In this document: in pieces, positions 48,764 through 57,764 of the stretch | How positions within the stretch are numbered: position 1 is the stretch's first letter | Layout: the number at the start of each line of letters is the position of its first letter | Assembly: GCF_028289705.1 (NCBI RefSeq) | Contig: NZ_JANQOI010000189.1 | Coordinates: 34,452-98,451, forward strand | Direction of reading: 5' to 3' | DNA from: Pelagibius sp. | GTDB lineage: Bacteria; Pseudomonadota; Alphaproteobacteria; Kiloniellales; Kiloniellaceae | DNA: 64,000 bases | Notes under the pieces: model-generated | The model's database searches: none | What the model was told of the DNA's origin: nothing | What the model saw: the letters and a program-made list of their open reading frames with translations, nothing else | Position numbers and translations under genes: made by a program

Positions 48764-49708
48764 CTAAGGCAGGTTCGTCGACCGGGTGCGCCGTCCACGG
48801 GTGCGATGCTTCAGCCGGGTCAGGACAGCCGGCAGACGCCCATCGATCACGGCGAGACCCAGGAAGATCAAGGCCATACCAGCCAAGGCCGTCAGCGTTA
48901 TCTCTTCACCCAGGGCGGTGGATCCCAGGATCAGCGCGGCGATGGGAATCAAGAAGGTGACCAGGAGCAGATTGGTCGCCCCGGCACTTGCCAGAACCTT
49001 GAAGTAGATAATGTAGGCGCCCCCCGTACTCACGGTAGAGAGCACCAGCAGGGCGAGCCAGGTATCGGCCGTGGGGCGGAATGCCCAGGGCTGATCGACC
49101 ATCAATGCGGCGGGCAGCAAGATGACCGTGGCCGCGCCTGTCATCCCAGCGGCGGCGACCACTGGATCCAGGTGGCGCAGCCGGCGCCCGAAGATGCCGG
49201 ACAGGGCATAGAACAGGGCCGCAGCCAGCACGGCAATCTGCGCCCAGGAGTCTGCGCCCAACCCCGTGAGCGCGGAGGGACCGATCAGGACGACAGCCCC
49301 CAGGAAACCCACCGTCACCCCCAGGGTGCCCTGCCGGGTCATCCGTTCGTCGCGGGTCAGCATGTGCGCCAGGACGAACGTGAAAAGCGGTGTCGTCGCG
49401 TTCAAGATCGAGGCCAGGCCGCTGTCGATCCGGGTCTGGCCCCACATGATGAGCGAGAACGGCAGTGCGTTGTTGATCAGACCCATCACGGCGAGGGCCC
49501 CCCAATCCGCAAGGGCGGTGGGAAAGCGCTGGCCACGGATGGCGGCGATCCCAAGCAGAGCCAGCGCGGCGAAACCAACGCGTCCGCAAGCCAGCGTAGT
49601 CGGTCCGAGATCCCGCAGGCAGATCTCCGTCAAAAAGAACGAAATCCCCCACAGCAGCGCCAGGAGAATGATCAGCAGCCAGTCGCCGGCCCGCATCTTG
49701 GCAGACAC
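48764..49708 (-). CDS. EamA/DMT family transporter
   Basis: Inner-membrane exporter of the drug/metabolite superfamily. The 314-residue product has ten predicted helices in two EamA halves of five each (LLIILLALLWGISFFLTEI; second half from about 155). The first-half motif NNALPFSLIMWGQTRIDSGLASILNATTP is characteristic; its basic C-terminal tail lies in the cytoplasm. Substrate unknown; amino acids or metabolites are typical. Confidence 0.9.
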   Translation of the reverse strand: MSAKMRAGDWLLIILLALLWGISFFLTEICLRDLGPTTLACGRVGFAALALLGIAAIRGQRFPTALADWGALAVMGLINNALPFSLIMWGQTRIDSGLASILNATTPLFTFVLAHMLTRDERMTRQGTLGVTVGFLGAVVLIGPSALTGLGADSWAQIAVLAAALFYALSGIFGRRLRHLDPVVAAAGMTGAATVILLPAALMVDQPWAFRPTADTWLALLVLSTVSTGGAYIIYFKVLASAGATNLLLVTFLIPIAALILGSTALGEEITLTALAGMALIFLGLAVIDGRLPAVLTRLKHRTRGRRTRSTNLP

Positions 49709-49794
49709 CGTCAGTTACCTCCGTCGGATCAGGACGGGGCAAGAATAGGCGGCTAGTCGTTGGCCTCTATCCGCTTCTTGCGACGGATGCACAA

Positions 49795-50763
49795 TCACCC
49801 AAGTTGCCGGGCCGCGGCGGCAAGCCCGGCAAAGGCTGCATTGGGCCGGGTGATCAACCAGGTCGGGATGGTTGAGAGGTAGCTCTGCAGGCGTCCCTTG
49901 CTCTCAAAGCGATCCCGGAACTGCGAAGCGGCCAGGATCTCCGGAAATCTCGGCAGAATGCCACCGCCCAGATAAACGCCGCCGCGCGCGCCATAGCAAA
50001 GCGCGATGCTGCCGGCAAAGGAACCGAGCAGGTTGCAGAACATCTCCAAGGTTCTATGGCAAAGCGGGTCCGAGCCATCGACTCCCCGGCTCGAGATCTC
50101 CGCCGGCGTAATGGTCTCCGCCCTCGAGTCTTCCAGGGCCGCGAGCGCCTGATGGATGTTGGAGAGACCGGGACCGGAAAGCAGGCGCTCGGCCGAGATA
50201 TGCCCCAAGCGGCCACGGATCACGGCAATCAGTTCGGACTCGTGATCGTCGGCCGCGGCCATGGTTGCATGTCCGCCTTCGCCGACCAGAGGAATGGGGT
50301 GCGGATCTGCCGGCAGCAGCGCCGCCACGCCGAGCCCCGATCCGGGCCCGACGACGGCCAGCGGACCCTCCGTCCCTCCCAGTTCAGGCCCGATGGACCG
50401 ACGGTCCTTTGCTGTGAGCTGGATCAGACCCAGGGCGAGGGCGGCATAGTCGTTCATCAGCTTGACGTGATGAAAGCCGAAGCGCTGGCGCAGGTCGCTG
50501 GCGCTGGTCTCCCAGGCCGTGTTTGTCATCAGCGCCCGCTCCGGACTGACGGGTCCGGCAAAGGCGAGGACAGCGTGTTGAGGTGTCGCTTGCACTCCAA
50601 AGCGGTCCAAGGCCGCCGCAAGGGCATCGTAGGCGGTTTTGTGGTCGCAGACGTTCAGGTTGAGGACTTCGCTGGTGCCTTCCGCCCGCAGCAATGCAAA
50701 GCGCGCGTTGGTTCCCCCGATGTCGGCGAGGACCGCCGCACTCTGGTGTTCGGTGCCCGTCAA
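49795..50763 (-). CDS. glk: Glucokinase
   Basis: Phosphorylates glucose with ATP. The 322-residue product has the phosphate loop LADIGGTNARFALL, LAFAGPVS, the sugar-binding LMNDYAALALG, GPGSGLGVAAL and VGEGGHATMA with YLGGGILPR near the C-terminus, all of the bacterial Glk type. The TTG at 50763 was chosen because it overlaps the otsA stop as TTGA and has GGGGGAG upstream. Together with GH15 and OtsA it suggests recycling of glucose released by the hydrolase. Confidence 0.93.
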   Translation of the reverse strand: MTGTEHQSAAVLADIGGTNARFALLRAEGTSEVLNLNVCDHKTAYDALAAALDRFGVQATPQHAVLAFAGPVSPERALMTNTAWETSASDLRQRFGFHHVKLMNDYAALALGLIQLTAKDRRSIGPELGGTEGPLAVVGPGSGLGVAALLPADPHPIPLVGEGGHATMAAADDHESELIAVIRGRLGHISAERLLSGPGLSNIHQALAALEDSRAETITPAEISSRGVDGSDPLCHRTLEMFCNLLGSFAGSIALCYGARGGVYLGGGILPRFPEILAASQFRDRFESKGRLQSYLSTIPTWLITRPNAAFAGLAAAARQLG

Positions 50764-52145
50764 TGCACCCGGCTCCCCCGTTGAAGGGCCAGCAGAAAAT
50801 TCTCGCGCCAAGCCGTCACGTCATTCTCGACGATAGCCCTATACATGGAGCGCCAACGCTCGCGTCGCGCCTTCAATGGCATGGTCAAGGCTTCCTGAAG
50901 CCGCTCCGCAACGCCCTCGACATCATAGGGGTTCACAACGAGTGCGCCATCCAGTTCGCGCGCCGCACCGGCAAAGCGCGACAGAACCAGAACGCCCGGG
51001 TCCTTTGACGACTGCGCCGCGACGAACTCCTTGGCAACGAGATTCATGCCATCGCGCAGTGGGGTGACAAGGCCCACCCTGCTGGAGCGGAAGAAGCCGG
51101 CCAGAACGCGGCGGCTGAAACTCTTGTTGAGATAACGAATCGGCACCCAGTCATACTCGGCAAAGGTGCCATTCACCCGCCCTGCGGTGGCCTCCAGATC
51201 CCGCCGGATCTCGATGTAGTCCGCCACATCGGACCGCGAGGGCGGATTGATTTGCAAGAAGACCACCTTGCCGCGGTTCTCGGGGTAGCTGGTCAAGAGT
51301 TGCTCAAAGGCCTCTACCCGGTTGATCAGTCCCTTGGAGTAGTCAAGACGGTCGACGCCAATGATGAGGTCTCTGGCCTGCAGGCTCTGCTTGAGACGAT
51401 GGACCTGTTTGGACTCCCCGCTTTCCGCCGCCATCTTGGCAAAGTCTTCGGTGTCGATGCCGATTGGAAAGGTCCCCGCGCGTAGGACACGGCCGAAGGC
51501 CTTGATGGTGCCGTTCCTGCCGACCTCGCCGCCCGCTTCGCGCCGGATATAGTCCTGGAAGCAGGAGAGATCTTCCTTTGTCTGAAAGCCGATGAGATCG
51601 AAGGCGCAGAGAGCCTTCACGATGTCACGGTGCATCGGCAGGGCGGTGAAGACCTGCAGGGCAGGCCAGGGAATGTGCAGGAAGAAGCCCATTTTCTGCT
51701 TGCATCCGGCACTGCGCAGGCGCTCGGCGAAAAGGGCGAAGTGGTAGTCGTGGACCCAGATGACGTCGGTGTCTCTGAGCAGCGGGTGAAGGCGATGCGC
51801 GAAGAGGGAATTGACACGCTGGTACCCGGCCCATGTGCGATGCGCGAACTCGGTCAAGTCCAGACGATAGTGAAAAAGCGGCCAAAGGGTCGAATTGGCG
51901 AAGCCTTTGTAGTACTCGTCATAGTCCCGCTGGGTCAGGTCGACGGTCGCATAGGTGATCCGGCCTACCTCCGCCACGTTCGGAACGTCATAGTCGCGCG
52001 CCAGGACCTTGCCGCTCCATCCGAACCATATGCCGCCGCGCTCACGCAGCGCTGCTCTCACCGCAACGGCCAAGCCCCCTTCTGAACCCGACTTGGCCGG
52101 CCGCGCTCCGGCGACACGGTTTGAGACGACCACCAGGCGGCTCAA
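50760..52145 (-). CDS. otsA: Trehalose-6-phosphate synthase
   Basis: GT20 enzyme that joins UDP-glucose and glucose-6-phosphate. From TTG 52145 the product has 461 residues: SRLVVVSNRV, SEGGLAVAVRAAL, WVHDYHFALFAERLR, RLDYSKGLINRVEAF and DGMNLVAKEFVAAQ. The TTG overlaps the GH15 stop (TTGA) with GGAGGAGG four bases ahead, which makes it preferable to starts inside the GH15 frame. No otsB phosphatase is present in the operon. Confidence 0.95.
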   Translation of the reverse strand: MSRLVVVSNRVAGARPAKSGSEGGLAVAVRAALRERGGIWFGWSGKVLARDYDVPNVAEVGRITYATVDLTQRDYDEYYKGFANSTLWPLFHYRLDLTEFAHRTWAGYQRVNSLFAHRLHPLLRDTDVIWVHDYHFALFAERLRSAGCKQKMGFFLHIPWPALQVFTALPMHRDIVKALCAFDLIGFQTKEDLSCFQDYIRREAGGEVGRNGTIKAFGRVLRAGTFPIGIDTEDFAKMAAESGESKQVHRLKQSLQARDLIIGVDRLDYSKGLINRVEAFEQLLTSYPENRGKVVFLQINPPSRSDVADYIEIRRDLEATAGRVNGTFAEYDWVPIRYLNKSFSRRVLAGFFRSSRVGLVTPLRDGMNLVAKEFVAAQSSKDPGVLVLSRFAGAARELDGALVVNPYDVEGVAERLQEALTMPLKARRERWRSMYRAIVENDVTAWRENFLLALQRGSRVH

Positions 52146-53941
52146 TAGGCCTCCTCCCAGGATTTCGAGAGACGCATGGCTGAGTTGATGAGCCCAACCA
52201 TGGAGTAGGTCTGGGGAAAATTGCCCCAAAGCTCGCAGTTGTCTGGGGAGAGATCCTCGGAGAGCAGGCCCATCGGGTTTCGGGCTGCCAGCATCGTCTC
52301 AAAGAGCTCGCGTGCTTCTGCGGTGCGCCCGACCGCCGCCAAAGCGTCTATGTACCAGAAGGTACAGACGTTGAAGGCGACCTCGGGCGTGCCGAAGTCG
52401 TCCGGGGCGGCGTAGCGATGTATGAAGCGATCGTGCTTCAGCAGCTTTTCGATTTGGTCCAGCGTCCCGATGAAGCGGGGGTCGTCTGCCGGCAGGAAGC
52501 CGATCTCCTGGAGGCAAAGCAGACTGGCATCCAGGTCCCTGCCACCGAATGTCGAGACGAGGCAGCCAAGGTCGTCATTCCAGGCGTGCTCCAAGATGCC
52601 TTCGCGGATGCGCTTCGCCGCCGCCGACCAGTGCTTTTGGCGTCCGATCAAGTTGAGCCGGCCGGCGATCTTCGACAAGCGATCGCAGGCCGCCCAGCAC
52701 ATGACGCTGGAGTAGGTATGGACCTGCTGGCGTGTGCGCAACTCCCAGAGGCCGGCGTCCGGCTGATCCCAGAGCCTTGTCGCCTGCTCGCCGAGCTTCT
52801 CCAGCTTTTCGTAGAGGCTCATATCGCCGGGGTGTTCAAGCCGCCGATCAAAGAAGCTCTGTGTCGATGCCAGAATGACGCTTCCGTAGCCATCGTTCTG
52901 GATCTGAGTATAAGCACGGTTGCCGATGCGCACCGGCCCCATATCGCGATAGCCCGCGAGAGACTCGCAGATCGTTTCCTCAAGTCTGGCCTCCTGGGAA
53001 ATGCCGAAGACCGGTTGCAAGTGTCCGTCAGCCGCATTGGCCCCGACGTTCGATGCAACGATGTTGGAAATGTAGCTGAGATAGTCTTCCATCGTCTTTG
53101 TCGCGCCCAGGCGGTTCAGGGCATGGACGACGAAGTAAGCATCGCGCAGCCAGCAGTAGCGATAGTCCCAGTTGCGGCCGGAGTGCGGCGCCTCCGGGAT
53201 CGAGGTGGTCATCGCGGCGATGATCGCGCCGGTCTCCTCGAAGCTGCACAGCTTGAGCGTGATGGAGGCACGGATCACGGCATCCTGCCATTCGAACGGC
53301 AATGCGAGATAGCGGCACCACTCGCGCCAATACTCGTCGGTTTTCTTGAAGAACTCACGGCTGGTTTCGTCGACCGGCGCCGTGAGGCTCTCGTCGGGCC
53401 CCAAGATCAGGGTCGTGGGCCGCTCGAGCGTGAAGGCGGTCTCCTCAACGATGTAGGTGATCGGAGCATCCGTCGTCAGGCGCAGGGTCAGGTGCGGCAT
53501 GACGTAGCGGATGTGGTTGCTGCCGCGGGTGATCTCAGGCGTTCCCCGGCCGTAGTCGTAAGTCGGCTTGAGGCGCAAGAGAATGCGTGGACTGCCCGAG
53601 ACCGGGCGGATGTGGCGTATGATGGATGCAGGCCTGTAAACCCGATCGAACTGTTTGAAGCGGGGCGCGAAGTCGGTGATCTCGACGACGCCGTCAGCAT
53701 GGTCGTAGAGCCGGGTAATGACCACGGCGGAGTTATTTCTGTAGTGCTGTTCGGCCCGCACAAAGTTCAGTAGTTCGACCTCGTAGAGGCCCTTTGAATC
53801 GCCCTCGCTACCGGCGACGAGACTCGAAAAGACAGGATCGCTGTCGAAGCGGGGCATGCAGGACCAGAGAATGCGCGCTCTCTCGTCCATCAAAGCGCCG
53901 AAGGTACAGTTACCAATGACCGAGAGGTTAAGCGTCGTCAT
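52142..53941 (-). CDS. Glycoside hydrolase family 15 (glucoamylase/trehalase-like)
   Basis: The 599-residue product has an N-terminal beta domain (MTTLNLSVIGNCTFGALMDE; GVVEITDFAPRF) and the alpha-barrel with SGRNWDYRYCWLRDAYF near residues 270-286, PHSGRNWDYR being typical, and the end block LSPDNCELWGNFPQTYSMVG. GH15 proteins of this kind include trehalases and glucodextranases, and paired with otsA a role in trehalose turnover is likely. No signal peptide, so it is cytosolic. First gene of the operon. Confidence 0.92.
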   Translation of the reverse strand: MTTLNLSVIGNCTFGALMDERARILWSCMPRFDSDPVFSSLVAGSEGDSKGLYEVELLNFVRAEQHYRNNSAVVITRLYDHADGVVEITDFAPRFKQFDRVYRPASIIRHIRPVSGSPRILLRLKPTYDYGRGTPEITRGSNHIRYVMPHLTLRLTTDAPITYIVEETAFTLERPTTLILGPDESLTAPVDETSREFFKKTDEYWREWCRYLALPFEWQDAVIRASITLKLCSFEETGAIIAAMTTSIPEAPHSGRNWDYRYCWLRDAYFVVHALNRLGATKTMEDYLSYISNIVASNVGANAADGHLQPVFGISQEARLEETICESLAGYRDMGPVRIGNRAYTQIQNDGYGSVILASTQSFFDRRLEHPGDMSLYEKLEKLGEQATRLWDQPDAGLWELRTRQQVHTYSSVMCWAACDRLSKIAGRLNLIGRQKHWSAAAKRIREGILEHAWNDDLGCLVSTFGGRDLDASLLCLQEIGFLPADDPRFIGTLDQIEKLLKHDRFIHRYAAPDDFGTPEVAFNVCTFWYIDALAAVGRTAEARELFETMLAARNPMGLLSEDLSPDNCELWGNFPQTYSMVGLINSAMRLSKSWEEAY

Positions 53942-54593
53942 GGCGCAGCCGCCCGTGTGTGTTGAGCAAGGAGGTTCTCCGGCCAAGGTCCGGCATCTGC
54001 CGGTCTTCCTTTAGCCCTGATTGCCGAACTCTCAACCCGCAGCGGCAGGCCGCGGTGTCTGCTGTTTTCAAAGTCCATACGGTGAGTCTATCGCAGGGTG
54101 GGGGAGCGGAAGCGTCTCTAGGCAGAGCGTGAGGGACAGGGCTCAGGGTCCATCTTCAGGTCAGCGGATCGGTCAGCCAGACCAACATAGCGCTTGTCCC
54201 GGAGGTTGCCCATATCGAACCGGCTGCAGGACTGTGGCTCAGCGAAGGGGGATGCGGCCGGATTGTAGGCATGCGGTCAATCGGACCGCCGAACGCATGA
54301 GCCTGATGCCGCAGGTGCTGAACTCGTGCTCTCATCTCCACGACCGTCGACCAGCGGGGTCGCGCAAATGGCGCCGGATGAGCTCTCTTGCCGATGCGCA
54401 AAAGCTCTCCTGACTTCGAGTCTCTGCCGGAAGGAGTGCTGCTCGACAGCAATCAGTGACTATTGCATAAATCGCAATACTGCGCAACCTTATGATGGAG
54501 TTAGCGCAATATATTCGCCACCAATTTCAGAAGGGATCTCTGAGGGTTTCCTGGAAACTCAAGAAATAAGCGGATTCCGCAACCGGGGGTCCG
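53942..54593. other. Gene-poor 650-base stretch with one operator
   Basis: Between the GH15 start and the repressor stop. Short open frames exist on both strands but none has a ribosome site, a family match or sensible composition. The right end contains the exact dyad at 54462-54478 and an AT-rich segment (54455-54545). No RNA gene was recognised. Confidence 0.6.
54462..54478. promoter_or_regulatory. Operator-like dyad O1
   Basis: ATTGC-ATAAATC-GCAAT. Same arms and spacing as the site at 55246, and a spacer that differs at only two positions. It lies 116 bases past the 3-prime end of the repressor gene. The gene it would control is not clear. Confidence 0.6.
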
Positions 54594-55211
54594 TCAGGAA
54601 CGGGGCCTCAGCTTGACCCAAGTCACCGGCGCGATCCACTCGACGGCGACGTTCTGCTCGATCGGCGTGGAGGAATTCACGGAAACCAGCGTCACCTTTC
54701 CGGGCGATCCGCCCGGTTCCACGATTTTGACGAGCTGACGCCCGTCTTCGGTCTGTACGACACACTCTCTGCCAAAGCAGTTGGCAAGGTCCAGGCCTTC
54801 GTCGCGCGAGTAGCCGAGATGCTCCCCGTCCTTGAACCGCGGGGCCATCGAACTGCCCCGTACGACCACACAGACACCTCCGCCTTCTCCTTGAGGCGCC
54901 TCGATTTTATAGAGGCCGCCGCCCTTGGCATGGTCGTCTATCGATAGAACGGTCTCACCCGCGCCAACGTAGCCCACCACCAAGCTCGATGCCCGCATTC
55001 CCTGGGCGATGGCGGTGCCGAGCTTCGGCATCAGATCGTCCAAGGGGGTCTCGAGGTATTCGGCAATCTCCACGGCCTCTTCAATCTTGATGCTGCGGTT
55101 CTTGTTGAGGATCTCGGTGATGCGCGAGGGATCGAGCCCCATGTGTTTGGCCAGCCCGCGCTGGGTCTTCCCGAGCTGGCGAAGGCGCTGCTGAATCCAT
55201 TGCTTCTCCAT
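54594..55211 (-). CDS. Phage-type repressor: HTH plus S24/LexA-like peptidase domain
   Basis: The 205-residue product has an N-terminal Cro/CI helix-turn-helix (about 15-38, KTQRGLAKHMGLDPSRITEIL), a linker with GYVGAGE (likely self-cleavage region) and a C-terminal S24 domain. The Ser nucleophile is Ser121 in RGSSMAP and the general base is Lys162 in RQLVKIVEP. So it should be inactivated by RecA-stimulated self-cleavage, as for LexA and CI. O3 overlaps its promoter nine bases before ATG 55211, fitting autorepression. It faces a two-gene plus-strand unit. Confidence 0.85.
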   Translation of the reverse strand: MEKQWIQQRLRQLGKTQRGLAKHMGLDPSRITEILNKNRSIKIEEAVEIAEYLETPLDDLMPKLGTAIAQGMRASSLVVGYVGAGETVLSIDDHAKGGGLYKIEAPQGEGGGVCVVVRGSSMAPRFKDGEHLGYSRDEGLDLANCFGRECVVQTEDGRQLVKIVEPGGSPGKVTLVSVNSSTPIEQNVAVEWIAPVTWVKLRPRS

Positions 55212-55219
55212 CTTTTGAT

Positions 55220-55236
55220 ATTGCGATATTCGTCAT
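55220..55236. promoter_or_regulatory. Operator-like dyad O3 (imperfect)
   Basis: ATTGC-GATATTC-GTCAT, with 3 of 5 positions right in the second arm. Lies 26 bases from O2, centre to centre, directly before the repressor ATG. Confidence 0.45.
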
Positions 55237-55245
55237 TCAATGTAT

Positions 55246-55262
55246 ATTGCAGAAATCGCAAT
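55246..55262. promoter_or_regulatory. Operator-like dyad O2
   Basis: ATTGC-AGAAATC-GCAAT, arms perfect. It stands between the divergent repressor and the plus-strand pair, so it can control both. Confidence 0.65.
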
Positions 55263-55311
55263 TTTAATGGTTGGTCATAGCGAGGTTGGGTCTCAGGAGA
55301 GGAGGTGGCCG

Positions 55312-55857
55312 TTGGTCCATTCAAGGCAAAGCGGTGGGAAGCAGGGCCCGGAGAAGGGTACACGGGGGTCAGCGCAGGCTTTTGCGAGCGGGCGGAGAAC
55401 GACCGCCAAGCGGGTTCAGATCGACGTCTGTCGGAGTCTGAAGGACCGCCTGCCGGCGGACTGGGTCCACTGCCCCCTGCCGCTTGCCGAGCCCGACACT
55501 TCCCGAAAGGAGGCAAGCCCCCACATCCTTGTCATTGCACCGACGGGCCGCTGCCACTTCCTGTTTGCCAAGGCCCCGCCCGACCAGTGGTGGGACGGCG
55601 ATATCAGACGGGTTCCGGCCGAACCCCTGACGCGTGAAGAGGATGCCTTGATCCGGCGATTGAGAAAGGCCGGACACGCGGCCCGGGCGGTCTGGACAAC
55701 AAAGGACGCGCAGCGGGCTCTCGCTAGCTGGGGGTGCCGGCTCTCGCCGGATGGTTCCGCGCTTGCGCCGGGCGGGGAGGGCACGCCAACCCGCCGCCCG
55801 CCGCGTCAATCGAGGCAGCAACTGAAACTGAACTCATCTTGGGAGGACAAGGCTTGA
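55312..55857 (+). CDS. Phage-associated protein with VRR-NUC-like region
   Basis: The 181-residue product has a basic N-terminus and, between residues about 65 and 150, the pattern ILVIAPTGRCHFLFAKAPP ... LTREEDALIRRLRKAGHAARAVWTTKDAQRALASWG. This follows the order of VRR-NUC domains (G-R-x-x-F-x-E-x-K, then L-x-x-x-Q-x-x-x-x-x-x-L-x-x-A-G, then x-x-A-L-x-x-W-G). The catalytic Glu of the E-x-K motif is not there, so activity is doubtful. TTG at 55312 was chosen for GGAGAGGAGG upstream; an ATG at 55240 lies inside the operator. Confidence 0.55.
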   Translation: MVHSRQSGGKQGPEKGTRGSAQAFASGRRTTAKRVQIDVCRSLKDRLPADWVHCPLPLAEPDTSRKEASPHILVIAPTGRCHFLFAKAPPDQWWDGDIRRVPAEPLTREEDALIRRLRKAGHAARAVWTTKDAQRALASWGCRLSPDGSALAPGGEGTPTRRPPRQSRQQLKLNSSWEDKA

Positions 55858-56405
55858 GCCCGCAGGTGCCTGCCCGGACTGCTAGAGAACAATCGGCCCG
55901 TCTGCTCTTTCAAAGTCGACTGGCCCTACAACATGGCTATGCTCTCGCGCGCGGCGGCGGTTGCGGAGAGCCGACTTTAAGGGATGCAGTCTGGGAGCTG
56001 CTCATGGAAGCGGCGGACACCTTGAAACGCCTGCCGAACCGCGAACGAGGATGGTTGACCGCCGCCAGCCGCGCCCATTGGCCCGACATCGTGCAGGAGG
56101 ATCAGGAACTGAACCTGGCTGCGTCACGGAAATCGGCGCGCGCTCAGTCAGATCGTATCGCCCGCATTCCGGCACCTGCCGATGCCATCGATCGGATGGA
56201 TACGGTTTTGCTTTGGTTGCCCCATGCCGGTGGATCGAAGCCGCGACGCGATGTTGCGGTCCTCTTCGCCTTGGCATGCGGTGTGAAGGTGGCCCGCCTC
56301 AGGCAGCGCTTCGGCTGTGGCCGGCGAACGGTCTATGACATCCGCGACCGTGCTCTGGCACGGCTCTGTTCATGGCTCGACAAGGAGGTCGGCCCGATCC
56401 AATGA
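55854..56405 (+). CDS. DUF6362-like protein with C-terminal helix-turn-helix
   Basis: The 183-residue product has MEAADTLKRLPNRERGW near residues 50-66, a linker, PAPADAIDRMDTVLLWL near 105-121, and a C-terminal helix-turn-helix (VARLRQRFGCGRRTVYDIRDRAL). The order matches the DUF6362 family of phage-linked proteins as I know it, but the name is unchecked. TTG at 55854 overlaps the preceding stop (TTGA) with GGGAGG ten bases ahead. It is likely a DNA-binding or sigma-like factor of unknown target. Confidence 0.6.
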   Translation: MSPQVPARTAREQSARLLFQSRLALQHGYALARGGGCGEPTLRDAVWELLMEAADTLKRLPNRERGWLTAASRAHWPDIVQEDQELNLAASRKSARAQSDRIARIPAPADAIDRMDTVLLWLPHAGGSKPRRDVAVLFALACGVKVARLRQRFGCGRRTVYDIRDRALARLCSWLDKEVGPIQ

Positions 56406-56430
56406 GCCGGTGCCCGCGCCCCATCGCCTG

Positions 56431-56754
56431 CTAGTTCGTTTGGGACTGGCGCAGGACGTAGTGGCCGTCCTCAAGGCCATCAAAGAGCAGGTCCACCTGC
56501 GGATGACCGACGGCATCGCCCGTTTCGTCGACAACCAGGTTTTGTTCGGACACATAGGCGATGTATGAGGTTTGCTCGTTTTCGGCAAGGAGATGATAGA
56601 ACGGCTGGTCCTTGGTCGGGCGGATCTCCTCGGGAATGGCCTCCCACCACTCGTCGGTATTGGAAAACTCCGGGTCCACGTCAAAGATCACGCCGCGAAA
56701 CGGGAAGAAGCGGTGCCGTACAATCTGCCCGATCTGGAACTTTGCCGTTCGCAT
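56431..56754 (-). CDS. hspQ: Heat shock protein HspQ
   Basis: Small protein that binds hemimethylated DNA in enterobacteria (YccV) and enhances Lon-type proteolysis. The 107-residue product starts MRTAKFQIGQIVRHRFFPFR and has GVIFDVDPEFSNTDEWWEAIP and QPFYHLLAENEQTSYIAYVSEQNL, the whole family. ATG at 56754 was chosen over longer open frame. It is a core gene inside this accessory stretch, and converges on the DUF6362-like gene. Confidence 0.93.
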   Translation of the reverse strand: MRTAKFQIGQIVRHRFFPFRGVIFDVDPEFSNTDEWWEAIPEEIRPTKDQPFYHLLAENEQTSYIAYVSEQNLVVDETGDAVGHPQVDLLFDGLEDGHYVLRQSQTN

Positions 56755-57152
56755 CAAACGCTGACCATGTTGCTGCGTTCTTTGGGCATTCCTGCCCTTC
56801 CTAGTCATATGCTGCCTTGATCCCATGAGACAAGGGGGCCGGTTCCAGGACCCCTTGGGCAATGACGGAGGCGGCAAAAGAATCGCTTCGATTTTGCCTC
56901 AATTGGCCGCCGATTTTAGCTAAGAAACGACTGTGGTTATGCGAGGTAATAACATGAAATTGCGTAATAAAATGTTTATCTCAATTGCTTGGGATTTCTG
57001 TCAGCGTCTTGGTGGTGCAGATGCGGTTTCCGCGCCGCCGCCGCGGCCGATTCTCTTAAGGCTTTGTTAGGCGGAACACAGTCGAATCGTCTGATGGGAG
57101 GATCAGGACTCGCGGCCTGAGAGGGGTTGCGGGCCTCCCTTGAGAGGTTTCG
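56755..57152. other. Intergenic region between hspQ and the TadE genes
   Basis: About 400 bases, with an AT-rich part at 56930-57000 that probably holds promoters. A 38-codon frame at 56954-57070 (MKLRNKMFISIAWDFCQRLG) has GAGG seven bases ahead of its ATG; it shows no known family and might be a leader peptide. Nothing else recognised. Confidence 0.5.
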
Positions 57153-57764
57153 ATGCTTGCGGTTCGATGGCTACAGCAGGGGGTACAGCAGGCAGGCCGG
57201 CCTATTCGGGCGGCACTGACCGGAAGGCTGCGCCTGGGCCCCGCCAGGCGTGGGCGGCGTGCTGTCTCCTTGCTGCGCGACGACGACGGCGGCGTCCTGA
57301 TCGAGTTCGCCCTGGTCGCACCGCCCTTCCTGCTGTTGATGGTGGGCCTGATCGAGATGTCCATCATGTTCTTCACCAGCAGCGTGATCGAAGGCGCCAC
57401 CAAGGAGGCGGCCCGGGCGATCCGCACCGGTCAGATCCAAAGCCAGGCCGATCCGGTCGCAGCCTTTCAGACCGAGCTTTGCGATTCGCTCCACAACGTC
57501 ATCGACTGCTCCAAGGTGATCTTCAACGTTCAGACCTTCGGCAGTTTCGCAGCGGTCTCCATGCCGATCGAGACCGACGAGGACGGCGAGATCATCAACA
57601 CCGGCTTCGCCCCGGGCGGCAGCGGCGCCGTAACCGTGGTGCGGGCGATCTACCGTTGGGACTTTACCACGCCCCTGATGAACGAGGTTATCTCCACGGG
57701 GATCGCCGGCAACCTGATCGTCTCGACGGTCGCCTTCCAAAACGAACCCTACGATGTGAACTGA
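57153..57764 (+). CDS. TadE/TadG-type pilus assembly protein 1
   Basis: The 203-residue product has a basic N-terminal stretch of about 42 residues, then GGVLIEFALVAPPFLLLMVGLIEM, the TadE-like prepilin segment (hydrophobic helix with the conserved Glu after a Gly), and a periplasmic domain with two Cys (ELCDSLHNVIDCS). Such pseudopilins serve Tad/Flp pili. No cpa/tad genes accompany it here. Its stop overlaps the next start as TGATG. Confidence 0.82.
   Translation: MLAVRWLQQGVQQAGRPIRAALTGRLRLGPARRGRRAVSLLRDDDGGVLIEFALVAPPFLLLMVGLIEMSIMFFTSSVIEGATKEAARAIRTGQIQSQADPVAAFQTELCDSLHNVIDCSKVIFNVQTFGSFAAVSMPIETDEDGEIINTGFAPGGSGAVTVVRAIYRWDFTTPLMNEVISTGIAGNLIVSTVAFQNEPYDVN

Noticed and set aside
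54021..54413. 130-codon plus-strand frame in the gene-poor stretch
   Set aside because: No ribosome site, no family pattern, and composition like random high-GC sequence.
54156..54452. 98-codon minus-strand frame starting just left of the O1 dyad
   Set aside because: Attractive as the target of O1, but it starts with TTG without a ribosome site and shows no protein-like pattern.
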